Shown here piece by piece: positions 50,557-59,664 of a stretch of DNA of 64,000 nt. Position 1 is the stretch's first letter. Each line of letters starts with the position of its first letter. The notes beneath the pieces were generated by a model. That model did no database searches and had not been told where the DNA came from. It was given only the letters and a program-made list of their open reading frames with translations. The DNA comes from Promethearchaeota archaeon (GTDB lineage Archaea; Asgardarchaeota; Lokiarchaeia; Sigyniarchaeales; SOKP01). Location: contig JAEOTR010000057.1 of assembly GCA_016839705.1 (NCBI GenBank), positions 1 through 64,000 on the forward strand. Reading direction: 5' to 3'. Position numbers and translations under genes: made by a program.

Positions 50557-52725
50557 CTATCTAAAATATTCTTTTGAAACAAGTCTACAGAACTTAACTA
50601 ATTTTTCTCCCAAATCTGTTTTATCAGAGGAATTGGTTAAAATCCAGTTTTTATCGTATAATTTATCTAAATAATCTCCTCTAGCATCGATAGAAAATGC
50701 AAACACTTTGAAAATTTTTTTGACATCATGTATTTCCTTAATAGCATTATTTAAACCATAACTTCCGGATCCTGCGGGTTGTCCATCTGATATAACTATG
50801 ATTATTACATTCTTTTCTAATTTTGCGGCTTCGTGTTTTAAAGAAATCCCATCCAAATTACTGCAAACGCTCCCATGGCAACCAAATTTATCAAATTTTT
50901 TTGAATCTGGATTTTCATTAAAATCTTTTAATAATATATTTATAGCATCATATTCTCCAGTAAATAGCACAATCCGTAATTGAGCAATCTCATAAAGGGC
51001 TTCACAGAGCATTATCATAGCGATTTTAGCACACTCTAATTTAATCCCTTCCATACTACCACTAATGTCTACTAATAAAAGAATTTTAAGTTCCTTTTGT
51101 TTAATTTTTCGAGAAAAACATGTCTTATATTTGTAATCACTGGTAACTGCTTTAATGAATTTACTGTTTAATCTCCCCCTTTTTTGGAAGCTGTCAAAAT
51201 CAATTTGATTCTTAAAATCTTTAAAAATGAATTTTATTCGGGTAATTAAATTTCTAAAATTTTTAATAATTTGGTTATAAGAAAGTACAATAGCTTTCAT
51301 TGTTTCATTTTCTATCCTAGTTTCAACTACTTTCCTTTCTCCTTTTCCCTCAGATAATTTGATGAAGCATATTCCTTTATCTATTGTTAAAAACCTCTCT
51401 TCCATCGGATTTTGAGCCTGATTGACTAATTTTAAAAATTCCCCAAGATAATTTCCTTTTTCAAGCTCTTCTTTACTCATCTTTTCTTCATCAAAAGAGC
51501 TAGATAATAATTCTCCTAATTGGTCAATCCTATCTTGTTCATAATTCATTGCATTTTTTCCATTCGTATTTAATCCTTGTTCCATTTTATCAACTTTAGT
51601 ACACTCAGTGTCACTCAGAGCGCTATCAATGTCAGAATTGGGAAATTCATTAAGAGTATCTTTAATCGAGTCTATATTTTCTATCAATTTTTCTATGTCA
51701 TTAGTAGATAAATCTGAATCTTTGATTTTATCAATAACTTTCTCACTGGTAATATCCAACTCTGAATCCTCTGATTTCTCCCATTTATCTGTAAAATCTT
51801 CAAAATGATTTAATAATGGATCTTTTCTCTGAGCGGTATATTCTGGATATGATTTATAGTCATTATCATCATAATAACACGGATCTTCCATAAAATCCGA
51901 ATCTAATTCAGCCTTACTATCTTTTTCAAGATTATTTCTTAATGTGAATTCTCCAGTATCATTTACACTTTCTACAGGCTTATAATCATCCTCCTCGTGG
52001 TCATATTCTTGATATCTAACTTGAGAGGGTGCAGATCCTTTAGATTGAGGTGAGATTCTTTTAATCCTCCTTTTGATATAATATTTCTTTAAAACCTTGG
52101 ATAATTGATCTATTGTAATAATTGAAGAAGTGGGCGTCAGAGTTTTTAACAAAAATGTTTTTGCAACAGATATCGCGTTCCAATCTTCATCAGACATTAA
52201 TCGGGTCCTAAATTTTGGTTTCTTCTGAAAGTCTTTATAATCCTCCATATACAAATTTATATAAACAAGAATATCACCCGATTCTTTCATTCTTAATTTC
52301 AATTCAGGCAATAAACTTTTAGTAAATGTTCTCAAATTTTTATAGAAACCTGGAAATTTTATGTTATTTATTGCATTAATTCTTACATCTTCTGCAACAT
52401 TTATGATTTTTTTCACAATAAATTCTGGAAACGAGTATTTAGTGGCTATTGTTTTAGCCAATTTAATAAAGGATAATTCATATGATCCATAACCTATATG
52501 ACCACTTTCATGAGCAACCAAACCTTGTGAAGATATTATGTCACTCTTAATATCGTTTGGTAAGTAGATAAATCGACCATCGGTAAAAGCTATATGTGAA
52601 CTTTGGTTGAAATTAATTGAAATATCATTGTTACCACTAATTCTTTTAGCGGTGTTTGTTAAGGCAAATAAATCTGAAAGAAAATCTTTCTTAAAAAGCT
52701 CATATAATTCTGTAAATACTCTCAC
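50557..52725 (-). CDS. VWA-domain protein with N-terminal HExxH motif (CobT/NorD-like)
   Basis: 722 aa, soluble. Near residue 70, GLVAHESGHIGYG contains HExxH (His72-Glu-Ser-Gly-His76), as in metallopeptidase-like domains fused to VWA in this group. Residues about 240-420 are highly acidic and low-complexity. The C-terminal VWA domain begins LLLVDISGSMEG (MIDAS D-x-S-x-S) and continues LRIVLFTGEYD and VISDGQPAGSG. Such proteins work with MoxR-type AAA+ ATPases to remodel or insert metal into client enzymes. The AAA+ gene lies immediately upstream (gap about 30 bases), so the two form an operon. Target not known. Confidence 0.87.
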   Translation of the reverse strand: MRVFTELYELFKKDFLSDLFALTNTAKRISGNNDISINFNQSSHIAFTDGRFIYLPNDIKSDIISSQGLVAHESGHIGYGSYELSFIKLAKTIATKYSFPEFIVKKIINVAEDVRINAINNIKFPGFYKNLRTFTKSLLPELKLRMKESGDILVYINLYMEDYKDFQKKPKFRTRLMSDEDWNAISVAKTFLLKTLTPTSSIITIDQLSKVLKKYYIKRRIKRISPQSKGSAPSQVRYQEYDHEEDDYKPVESVNDTGEFTLRNNLEKDSKAELDSDFMEDPCYYDDNDYKSYPEYTAQRKDPLLNHFEDFTDKWEKSEDSELDITSEKVIDKIKDSDLSTNDIEKLIENIDSIKDTLNEFPNSDIDSALSDTECTKVDKMEQGLNTNGKNAMNYEQDRIDQLGELLSSSFDEEKMSKEELEKGNYLGEFLKLVNQAQNPMEERFLTIDKGICFIKLSEGKGERKVVETRIENETMKAIVLSYNQIIKNFRNLITRIKFIFKDFKNQIDFDSFQKRGRLNSKFIKAVTSDYKYKTCFSRKIKQKELKILLLVDISGSMEGIKLECAKIAMIMLCEALYEIAQLRIVLFTGEYDAINILLKDFNENPDSKKFDKFGCHGSVCSNLDGISLKHEAAKLEKNVIIIVISDGQPAGSGSYGLNNAIKEIHDVKKIFKVFAFSIDARGDYLDKLYDKNWILTNSSDKTDLGEKLVKFCRLVSKEYFR

Positions 52726-52755
52726 CTACAATTATGTATAAATTTTTGTTGACCA

Positions 52756-54009
52756 CTAAAATATTGGGCTATCATTTTTCATGAAATTCATTAACTCCTG
52801 CTTTTTATACCGATATAACCACTTAATATAATTAAGAGTTATTTCTCCTCGAAAGAGATAATTTTTTCCTGTGTCTTTCTTATAGAGTTCGTGTAAGCCT
52901 TTTTTTTTGGTCAAAAAAATATAATCCTGAAAGGTCTTTCTATTGTAACACCAAAACCAATCAATGAATTTCCACATTATCCCCCCATTTTTCTTTAGAG
53001 CATTATCTTGTTTATAAAAATGAATATATTTAATAACATGTTTCTTCATATTGGTTATTATTCTTTGTTCTTCTGTTTCGCTTAACTCGATTTCTTCCTC
53101 TTGGATGACTTTAGAGTTTCCTTCAGGGGATAGAACTCCTCTCAATTTGCTCTCAAACATTTTGCCATCTAATATCATAGCTATACTCTTTTTCTCTTCT
53201 TGATTTTCCCCTAATTTGTTTATAATTATATTTTCAATATTATTTCTCAGAAACTTGGGGGGCATACTGGAAACAACTAAGCAAAAATTTACGACTAGAC
53301 GGGTTGAAAAAATTTTTGTTATAGAAAAGTCTTTAGTAGCTTGCTTTCTTATTTGCCTAGCGGCGTCAACAACGATTTCTGCTAATTTTCTATCACATCC
53401 AGACATTTTAGTTGCGATTTCAATTTCTTTTGGTTTTATCGGGTAATCTATTTCAGGGCTCGCAATGAAGCGATCTTCAAAAGCTTCTTGAAGCTTATTA
53501 ATCCCAATTACACCCTTATTTAATGTGCCAATTATTACAAGTTTACTCTTCGGATTTAATTCGTATCTTTCAAAACCTTTAGATATCAAATTAAGGTGAT
53601 TCTCTGATAGCAATGAATTTAATGAAATCTGTTCACTTTCTCGAATAGCGTTTACTTCATTAATTATAATAAAAGAAATCCCCTTCTTATTAGCATCTTC
53701 TATAGCTCTAGTCAAAGGGCCAAAATTAAATCTTGTCTCTCCTTTAAATAATTCCCAGTAACCCTCAATATCACGTCTATCAAGGTCAGGAGATCCATCA
53801 ATGATGTAATAATGAGCGTTAAAAGAATTTGCCAGTGTTATCGCGAGTAAAGTTTTTCCTGTACCAGGAGGTCCATGCAATAAAACACCCATACATGTCC
53901 CTTCCTCAACTGATTTAATTAAATTCTTTAAATAATCAAATTCATCATTTTGCTGAATATAACCATAATTACTACGGTTTTGTGAGATTAAAATAATTGA
54001 TTCCTCCAA
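52756..54009 (-). CDS. MoxR/CobS-like AAA+ ATPase
   Basis: 417 aa. Walker A GPPGTGKTL (46-54). DGSPDLDRRDIEGYW is the MoxR/GvpN-like substrate-loop region. The Walker B position reads FIIINEVN: Asn replaces the usual Asp, while Glu is kept. Sensor 1 is LVIIGTLN and the Arg finger region is AFEDRF. A C-terminal extension of about 100 residues is rich in Trp, Lys and Tyr (GGIMWKFIDWFWCYNRKTF) and is not found in ordinary MoxR. First gene of the operon with the VWA protein, consistent with a MoxR-VWA chaperone pair. Confidence 0.88.
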   Translation of the reverse strand: MEESIILISQNRSNYGYIQQNDEFDYLKNLIKSVEEGTCMGVLLHGPPGTGKTLLAITLANSFNAHYYIIDGSPDLDRRDIEGYWELFKGETRFNFGPLTRAIEDANKKGISFIIINEVNAIRESEQISLNSLLSENHLNLISKGFERYELNPKSKLVIIGTLNKGVIGINKLQEAFEDRFIASPEIDYPIKPKEIEIATKMSGCDRKLAEIVVDAARQIRKQATKDFSITKIFSTRLVVNFCLVVSSMPPKFLRNNIENIIINKLGENQEEKKSIAMILDGKMFESKLRGVLSPEGNSKVIQEEEIELSETEEQRIITNMKKHVIKYIHFYKQDNALKKNGGIMWKFIDWFWCYNRKTFQDYIFLTKKKGLHELYKKDTGKNYLFRGEITLNYIKWLYRYKKQELMNFMKNDSPIF

Positions 54010-54218
54010 AGTTTTAATTTACTTGCTTATATTATATATCCTTCAAAATTAAATTACCCCAAATATGAAATATTGAAATACAAATAATTCTAATTATAAA
54101 TTTTTATGTCTTGGTGATTATTTGTTATTCTCCAATAATATTTAAAAAATAAGTGTATATCAAATTAGTAAAAAAAAGGATATCACTTTACTTTTACATA
54201 ATAGGTTAAGATAAATGA

Positions 54219-55034
54219 TTAAGGTGCCACAATCAAAATAACTATATAAACAAGCATTAAATTCCCTAGTATAATCCCTGTATCTTTTAGAGAGGATCTT
54301 CCTAATAAATTATTTCTCGGGGTTCTAAATACATATAAGATCCCGATTGGAAAGAATAAAATTGGAATGAATACTAAATACAGAGTTATAATAAACGATA
54401 CTATTGCTATAATTAATGATATGATTGATGCTATCCAAATTACTAACTGAGATGTTCTTGGTTTTAACTTAGATAAAGAATCCCCGTCAATCATTTCGTG
54501 AACCATTTGACCTGTAAACGCTACAGAAATAACTGTGCCTAATATTAAAGATTCGGCTAATGTAAGATTTGGTAAAAAGCCCATGATAATATCTCCCGCA
54601 TTAATTTTAATCATAAACCATGGTAAAACAATGTGTGAAGTGCCTAAGATTATATGGTTTATAATCGTAAGAGATTTAAAAAAACAGTAAAAAACAACCA
54701 TTAACACAATTAAAATTAAGTAAACTGCGAGTAATGGATTAACTAAGATCTCATTTGCAAAACAAGTAGTTCCTAAAACAAAACTTCCAATTGAGATCAC
54801 TAATATTTCCTTGCGAGAATATCCTTTCACTCTTTCTAAAGTTTCCTTCTCATTCGGATCTTTCATATCAATTACATCATTTAGAGTATTTCCCGTTATG
54901 GCATAAAACATAAAACCAGTTAAAATCCAAATATGAGAGATCAAATCGTAATTGTTTAAATAGATACACAATAAACATGGTATTAATACGGAGAAAACAT
55001 ATTCAACTCGAAGGAGCCTAAAGCCTTTACTCAT
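54219..55034 (-). CDS. UbiA-family prenyltransferase
   Basis: 271 aa, eight or nine membrane spans. The first Asp-rich motif is NTLNDVIDMKDPNEKETLERV (NDxxDxxxD, Mg-diphosphate binding) and the second is MIDGDSLSKLKPRT. Members attach polyprenyl chains in quinone, haem and archaeal ether-lipid synthesis (DGGGP synthase). The exact substrate cannot be fixed. Single gene, divergent from the purU-like gene. Confidence 0.82.
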   Translation of the reverse strand: MSKGFRLLRVEYVFSVLIPCLLCIYLNNYDLISHIWILTGFMFYAITGNTLNDVIDMKDPNEKETLERVKGYSRKEILVISIGSFVLGTTCFANEILVNPLLAVYLILIVLMVVFYCFFKSLTIINHIILGTSHIVLPWFMIKINAGDIIMGFLPNLTLAESLILGTVISVAFTGQMVHEMIDGDSLSKLKPRTSQLVIWIASIISLIIAIVSFIITLYLVFIPILFFPIGILYVFRTPRNNLLGRSSLKDTGIILGNLMLVYIVILIVAP

Positions 55035-55234
55035 ATAAAATAATCACATTACTCATGATACTAAATTAATTTCTAGTATAATCAAAAAGATTTAAGATTT
55101 CTGAGATAAATCCATATATATTAAAGATTAGAGGAAAGAACATAGATCGTTTAGTTAAAAAATTGTAATATTTTGTTAAATGAAGAGAAAAATCCAACAA
55201 TTTATTTTGGAACATAAATTTGAGTGTAATACTT

Positions 55235-56071
55235 ATGGAAAACTATATCCTTTTAGTAGATTGCACGGATGAAAAAGGACTCATCCATAAAATAACCGGT
55301 GTCCTATATGATCAGGGTTTAAATATAATTAGCAATAGCGAATTTGTTGAAGAAGAAAGCAATCATTTCTTCATGCGTTCAGAATTTACCGGAGATATCA
55401 ATGGTAATGCTATCCTTAATCAATTAAGAGAGGTTTTGCCTAAGGATTCAACCAGCAAACTAATTAAATTTAGAAAAAAGAGAATAGTCGTATTTGTGAG
55501 TAAAGAACATCACTGTCTAGGAGATCTTTTAGTAAAGAATGAATTTAATGAAATGAATGCTGAAATTCTTGCCATTATCAGCAATCATTCAGTCTTAGAA
55601 TCATTAGTTGAAAAATTTAATATCCCATTTTACTATGAGAGTCATCAAAATAAGACGAGAGAAGATCATGAGGAAAAAATTTTAGAAATCCTCAAGAAAT
55701 ATGAACCTGATTATTTAATTCTCGCTAAGTATATGCGAATCTTAACTTCCAATTTCCTATCAAAATATGAAAATAAAATAATTAATATCCATCATTCCTT
55801 CCTACCTGCTTTTATTGGAGTAAATCCTTATGAGCAAGCATTCAAACGAGGTGTTAAGATCATTGGCGCTACATCACACATTGTTACGGAAGAATTAGAT
55901 GAAGGGCCGATAATAGCTCAAGAAATTATTAATATTAATCATAAATATACTGTAAAAGATATGAAACAAGCAGGGAGAGAAGTTGAAATTTCTGCTCTAT
56001 CAAAAGCAATGAAGCTTGTATTTGAAGATAGAGTTTTTTTAAGTAATAATAAAACAATAATATTTGAGTGA
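55235..56071 (+). CDS. purU: Formyltetrahydrofolate deformylase-like protein (PurU)
   Basis: 278 aa from ATG 55235 (MENYILLVDCTDEKG); the track start is a TTG five codons earlier. N-terminal ACT domain (about 1-75, CTDEKGLIHKITG), then a formyltransferase fold with NIHHSFLPAFIGVNPYEQAFKRGVKIIGATSHIV and EELDEGPIIAQ, nearly identical to the bacterial PurU active-site loop and containing the catalytic Asn-His-Asp set. Hydrolyses 10-formyl-THF to formate and THF. Presence in an archaeon implies folate-type C1 carriers or acceptance of a methanopterin analogue. Confidence 0.9.
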   Translation: MENYILLVDCTDEKGLIHKITGVLYDQGLNIISNSEFVEEESNHFFMRSEFTGDINGNAILNQLREVLPKDSTSKLIKFRKKRIVVFVSKEHHCLGDLLVKNEFNEMNAEILAIISNHSVLESLVEKFNIPFYYESHQNKTREDHEEKILEILKKYEPDYLILAKYMRILTSNFLSKYENKIINIHHSFLPAFIGVNPYEQAFKRGVKIIGATSHIVTEELDEGPIIAQEIININHKYTVKDMKQAGREVEISALSKAMKLVFEDRVFLSNNKTIIFE

Positions 56072-56081
56072 ATTTCTACAT

Positions 56082-56312
56082 TTATATTTCTCTGAGAACG
56101 ACTACTTCTTCTGGCAAGTAAATTTTTAAGATATCTCCTAGTATCTTATCATCCGTTATTGGTATCCCTCTGATCATGAATTGGGATTTTTTAAGAGGAT
56201 CTATATCCCATTTATATTCACTTAGAAGATATCTTTTTATTTCAATAAATTTTTCATCTGGATCGATCATAAAATCATCCATTAGCTTTTCGATATCCTT
56301 TACTTTAACCAT
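56082..56312 (-). CDS. Small acidic protein, unknown
   Basis: 76 aa, ATG start (MVKVKDIEKLMDDFMIDPDEKF). Charged, mixed helix/strand, no Cys, no membrane span. It converges on the purU-like gene with a 10-base gap. I recognise no family. The opposite-strand ORF at 56176 is a shadow. Confidence 0.6.
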   Translation of the reverse strand: MVKVKDIEKLMDDFMIDPDEKFIEIKRYLLSEYKWDIDPLKKSQFMIRGIPITDDKILGDILKIYLPEEVVVLREI

Positions 56313-56537
56313 TTACCGGTCGCCTACGCTAAAATATAATTTGATAGGTATACTTCCATGTATTATAAATAGTTAGGTTTGATATATTTTTTATTTAATT
56401 TAGAATTCACTAAATTAAAACATTTATCAAATGATTTATGGTTTTTTTAAATGAATTTGGAAACATATAAAAATTAGTCTTTTTATTTAAAATCTAAAAA
56501 TCAATATGAGCACTAGTCAGATAGGACAGAATTGCCT

Positions 56538-57008
56538 ATGAAAAAAATCAAATGGAAAGAGAAATCTACGGAATGGATAGAGAATTTAAAAGAGAGTTTT
56601 TTAAAAAGTATTATTTACAGAGTAATAACAATTTCCCTCGGGATGTTAGTTGCTTTTATAATTACTGGGAGTTTAGCTGCTGCACTTTCGCTAGGGATTA
56701 TAACCGAAACAGTTCAATTTTTTAATTATTTCATTTATGAATCAGTATGGACTAATTTTCATGACAAACGATTAAAGAGAAAGATTCTTGAGACGAAAGA
56801 AGTTAATATCAAATTTGATTTTGAATTAATTAAGGATATTTCATATGATTTTTCTCAAACAGATACTTTTGTTAAGGAAACTCATGATTCGATTATAAGA
56901 TTTTTTGAAAGAATTTTAGAAAATACCAACCTAGGTGAAATACATGAAAGTATTCTTAGGGATAAGTCACATTTTGAACTCAAACACAAACAAAGAAGTT
57001 TTAAGTAA
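56538..57008 (+). CDS. DUF2061-like membrane protein
   Basis: 156 aa from ATG 56538 (the track uses TTG 56532). ESFLKSIIYRVITISLGMLVAFIITGSLAAALSLGIITETVQFFNYFIYESVWTNF matches the DUF2061 layout: a basic helix with KSxxYR, a first span, a short GxxxxA loop, a second span, then an aromatic E-x-x-W. The C-terminal 70 residues are soluble and helical, longer than in the minimal family. Function unknown. Confidence 0.78.
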   Translation: MKKIKWKEKSTEWIENLKESFLKSIIYRVITISLGMLVAFIITGSLAAALSLGIITETVQFFNYFIYESVWTNFHDKRLKRKILETKEVNIKFDFELIKDISYDFSQTDTFVKETHDSIIRFFERILENTNLGEIHESILRDKSHFELKHKQRSFK

Positions 57009-57032
57009 TATTATCAATTAAGGCTTTTCCTA

Positions 57033-57836
57033 TTAAGGAATAAAATACATTCTGATCGCTAATCCTATAAGAATAATAGCTACAAAAAATTGTAAAATAT
57101 GCTTATGTATTTTTTTTGAGAACTTTGTGCCGAAAATAGAACCAATTATCGCTCCAATGCCAATCAGAAGTCCAATGAAATAATGAATTTCTCCAAAAGT
57201 TACTCTAACCGCAGTATTGTATATCCCAATCAAAAAAATCGTCGCTGTTGATACCGCTGTTGCGAAGTGAATTGGTAGTTTGAAAATTATGCTCAGAATT
57301 GGGACGAATAGCATACCTCCCCCGATTCCGCATAGGTAGGCAACAAAACCCGCTAAAAAGAATAAAGGAATTGCTTTTGTTAAATTTGATTTTTTTATGA
57401 AATTATCATAAGAAAATTCTAACTCCAGATTTTTTCCATCTAATCTTTCTGCTTTAGAAGAATTATATGCTTTACGTATCATATTTAACCCTGAAAAAAG
57501 TACTATTGAGGCTATAACAATTTTTAAGATTGAGTTATCAATTGGTATAAACATAAAAAAGACTGTCGCACTGATACTTCCTAATAAAGCAAAACTTGCA
57601 AACATTAATGAAATTTTGAAATTGATTTTCCCTTGTTTAAAATAACTAATAAATGCTATACCAGAGAAGAGAAAAATAATGAACGTAGATGTATCTCTCG
57701 CTTCATTAATTGGAATAGCAAGTAATAAAATCATAGTACTCATATAAAAAGCTCCACCTCCGATTCCTGCAATGGAGCCAATAATTCCAAATAAAACACC
57801 AAAAACAACTAAGATGATGATTATAAATGCATCCAT
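57033..57836 (-). CDS. TauE/SafE-family membrane permease
   Basis: 267 aa, about eight spans. The duplicated family signature is visible: GIIGSIAGIGGGAFYMSTMILLL near the N-terminus and FVAYLCGIGGGMLFVPILSIIF in the second half. Members export sulfite, sulfonates or other organosulfur/organic anions; the substrate here is not set by context. Convergent with the DUF2061-like gene. Confidence 0.9.
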   Translation of the reverse strand: MDAFIIIILVVFGVLFGIIGSIAGIGGGAFYMSTMILLLAIPINEARDTSTFIIFLFSGIAFISYFKQGKINFKISLMFASFALLGSISATVFFMFIPIDNSILKIVIASIVLFSGLNMIRKAYNSSKAERLDGKNLELEFSYDNFIKKSNLTKAIPLFFLAGFVAYLCGIGGGMLFVPILSIIFKLPIHFATAVSTATIFLIGIYNTAVRVTFGEIHYFIGLLIGIGAIIGSIFGTKFSKKIHKHILQFFVAIILIGLAIRMYFIP

Positions 57837-57968
57837 AAAAAGTGAAATATGATATTTTATTATTAGTTTTCTAAAAATTCGAGGGGTAGAAGGAACAATA
57901 ATAAATTAAAAAAAAGAGATTATTATAATAGAAAAAAATTAAAAACTCAATTTATTTTATGTTTTAAT

Positions 57969-58385
57969 ATGCCCAATTCTAATGCTGACAAACTCCTACT
58001 TGAATTAGTAGCGTGTGATCGTTGTAAAAATGCCTTTATGATGAATAAAGGAGAGAAATTGAGAAAACAAGAAAATAATGAAGAGCTTGTTTGCAAAAAT
58101 TGCATAAAATTAGAAGAAAGAAAGAAACAACTTGAATTGGGTGTAATAAATAACCTGATTGAATCGCATAAAGAAATAGAAGTTTCCATATTAGAAGTTA
58201 AAGATAATATAGATATTTCTAAGTCTGAGTTTAATAAGCAACATTTTTTAGAGAGAATTAAGAAAAGATCTCAAGCTCTTACCAAATCAATTGAACTTTT
58301 ACAAAAAATTGTTGAATCTAACGATGAAAAGTATATCAATGATTATAAGAAACTATTCGAAAAACTAAAGGAAGATTTGTCTTAA
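57969..58385 (+). CDS. Zinc-finger coiled-coil protein, unknown
   Basis: 138 aa, ATG start. CDRCKNAFMMNKGEKLRKQENNEELVCKNC (about 16-45) is a C-x2-C ... C-x2-C zinc site. The rest is long charged helix (ERKKQLELGVINNLIESHKEIE) with coiled-coil spacing. Possibly a nucleic-acid or protein adaptor. No family recognised. The opposite ORF at 57947 is a shadow. Confidence 0.7.
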   Translation: MPNSNADKLLLELVACDRCKNAFMMNKGEKLRKQENNEELVCKNCIKLEERKKQLELGVINNLIESHKEIEVSILEVKDNIDISKSEFNKQHFLERIKKRSQALTKSIELLQKIVESNDEKYINDYKKLFEKLKEDLS

Positions 58386-58411
58386 TTTTTTACCATTAAT
58401 TCGATGTAATG

Positions 58412-59215
58412 TTAGATTTTTTTAAAAATAAACGCAATGTTCATTATTTTCTTTAAGGACTGGTATTTCGCATCAATCTTCATGAGGTTAGATAGAATAT
58501 TTACAATTAAATCCCAGATTTTACCAAATATATAGTTGTTTTCATATCTACATCTCAGAGTACTTATATTTTTTTCAACTTTAGAGGGATTTGTTGATTG
58601 GATATCTGAGATTCGCATTAATTGCCCATATATTCCAAATGTCTTGAGATGTTTTAAATTAAATTTTCTGAAGAGGTGTATTATTTCTTCAATTTCATAT
58701 CTTCTACGGTGTCCAATTAATTTATCTTGATATGTGTAATATTTCATTCTATGAGGAACAGTTATGATGACTAATCCATTTCTTTTAAGAACTCTGCTCA
58801 TCTCTGAAATCGCTAATTGGTCTTTTTTAACATGTTCTAACACATCAAGAGCACTTATAAACTCAATGGAGTTGTTTCTATAGGGTAAACTTATAAGATC
58901 CCCACATAAAGGGTGCCACCCATTTTCATTAGTATATTGGGTTAAAGGAAGACTTGCAATATCAAAGAAAGATTTAATCTCAACATTATCTAAATGGGTG
59001 AGAATGGAATTACCAGAAGAACCAAGATCAATACCGTGGTTAAATTTTCTATTATGACTCAAACTTGCCTTTATAAGGTCAAATTTACATTTTATCCCCG
59101 GAGATATATTATATTCTAACGCAGTCCTACACGAAAAGTTCTTATGCTTGTCGTAAAATTCTTTTAGCATTTCATAATCGGATAATTTTTTATTACTAAG
59201 TTTAAAAATATTCAA
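58412..59215 (-). CDS. Class I SAM-dependent methyltransferase
   Basis: 267 aa. Motif I HGIDLGSSGNSIL binds SAM. A Gly-Asp-Leu acidic loop (PLCGDLISLPYRNNSIEFI) and the post-motif SALDVLEHVKKDQLAISEMSRVLKRNGLVIITVPH are typical of methyltransferase 11-type enzymes. A C-terminal helical region of about 90 residues has no clear match. The substrate may be a small molecule, lipid or glycan. Single gene, divergent from the ACT protein. Confidence 0.85.
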   Translation of the reverse strand: MNIFKLSNKKLSDYEMLKEFYDKHKNFSCRTALEYNISPGIKCKFDLIKASLSHNRKFNHGIDLGSSGNSILTHLDNVEIKSFFDIASLPLTQYTNENGWHPLCGDLISLPYRNNSIEFISALDVLEHVKKDQLAISEMSRVLKRNGLVIITVPHRMKYYTYQDKLIGHRRRYEIEEIIHLFRKFNLKHLKTFGIYGQLMRISDIQSTNPSKVEKNISTLRCRYENNYIFGKIWDLIVNILSNLMKIDAKYQSLKKIMNIAFIFKKI

Positions 59216-59258
59216 ATATTAAAATTTAACATCTAGCAATCAAAGTGTCAAATTTAAG

Positions 59259-59663
59259 ATGATTCAATTAAGTGTGTTCCTAGACGATCGACCCGGCATG
59301 TTAGCTAAATTCATTAAACTTCTAATGGATAACAAAATTTTTATTAGAGCTTTAACTGTTGCAAAAACACCTGAATATGGATTACTATTGATCTTAGTAG
59401 ATAAACCAAAAGAGTGTATTGATCTTTTAGAGGAAAATAATTACCTTCTTTCCACCACAGAAGTTATTGCTATTAGATTAAACGATCATCCACAAGCATT
59501 ATATGAGATTCCAAAATCCTTAGGCGATAATAAAATCAATATTGATTATTGCTATTCTACTTTAGTAAAAGATGATTCCATGTTGATTGTGCGTGTGGAA
59601 GACGATTTTATCAATGAAGCAGTAGAAACACTGCAAAAAACAGGATTCACAATTATTGAATAA
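59259..59663 (+). CDS. Tandem ACT-domain protein
   Basis: 134 aa, two ACT repeats: QLSVFLDDRPGMLAKFIKLLMDNKIFIRALTVA (about 2-35) and AIRLNDHPQALYEIPKSLGDNKINIDYCYSTL (about 69-100). The D/N-x-P-G/Q-x-L loops that bind amino-acid effectors are visible in both. Freestanding ACT pairs of this type often neighbour iorAB-acd or aromatic amino-acid genes and probably sense amino acids. Convergent with acdA; the stop is separated from the acdA stop by 1 base. Confidence 0.85.
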   Translation: MIQLSVFLDDRPGMLAKFIKLLMDNKIFIRALTVAKTPEYGLLLILVDKPKECIDLLEENNYLLSTTEVIAIRLNDHPQALYEIPKSLGDNKINIDYCYSTLVKDDSMLIVRVEDDFINEAVETLQKTGFTIIE

Positions 59664-59664
59664 T

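Noticed and set aside
57947-58189. Minus-strand 80-aa ORF over the zinc-finger coiled-coil gene
   Set aside because: Antisense to a gene with a CxxC pair, good start and coding character; Ser/Phe/Leu-rich composition is typical of an antisense shadow.
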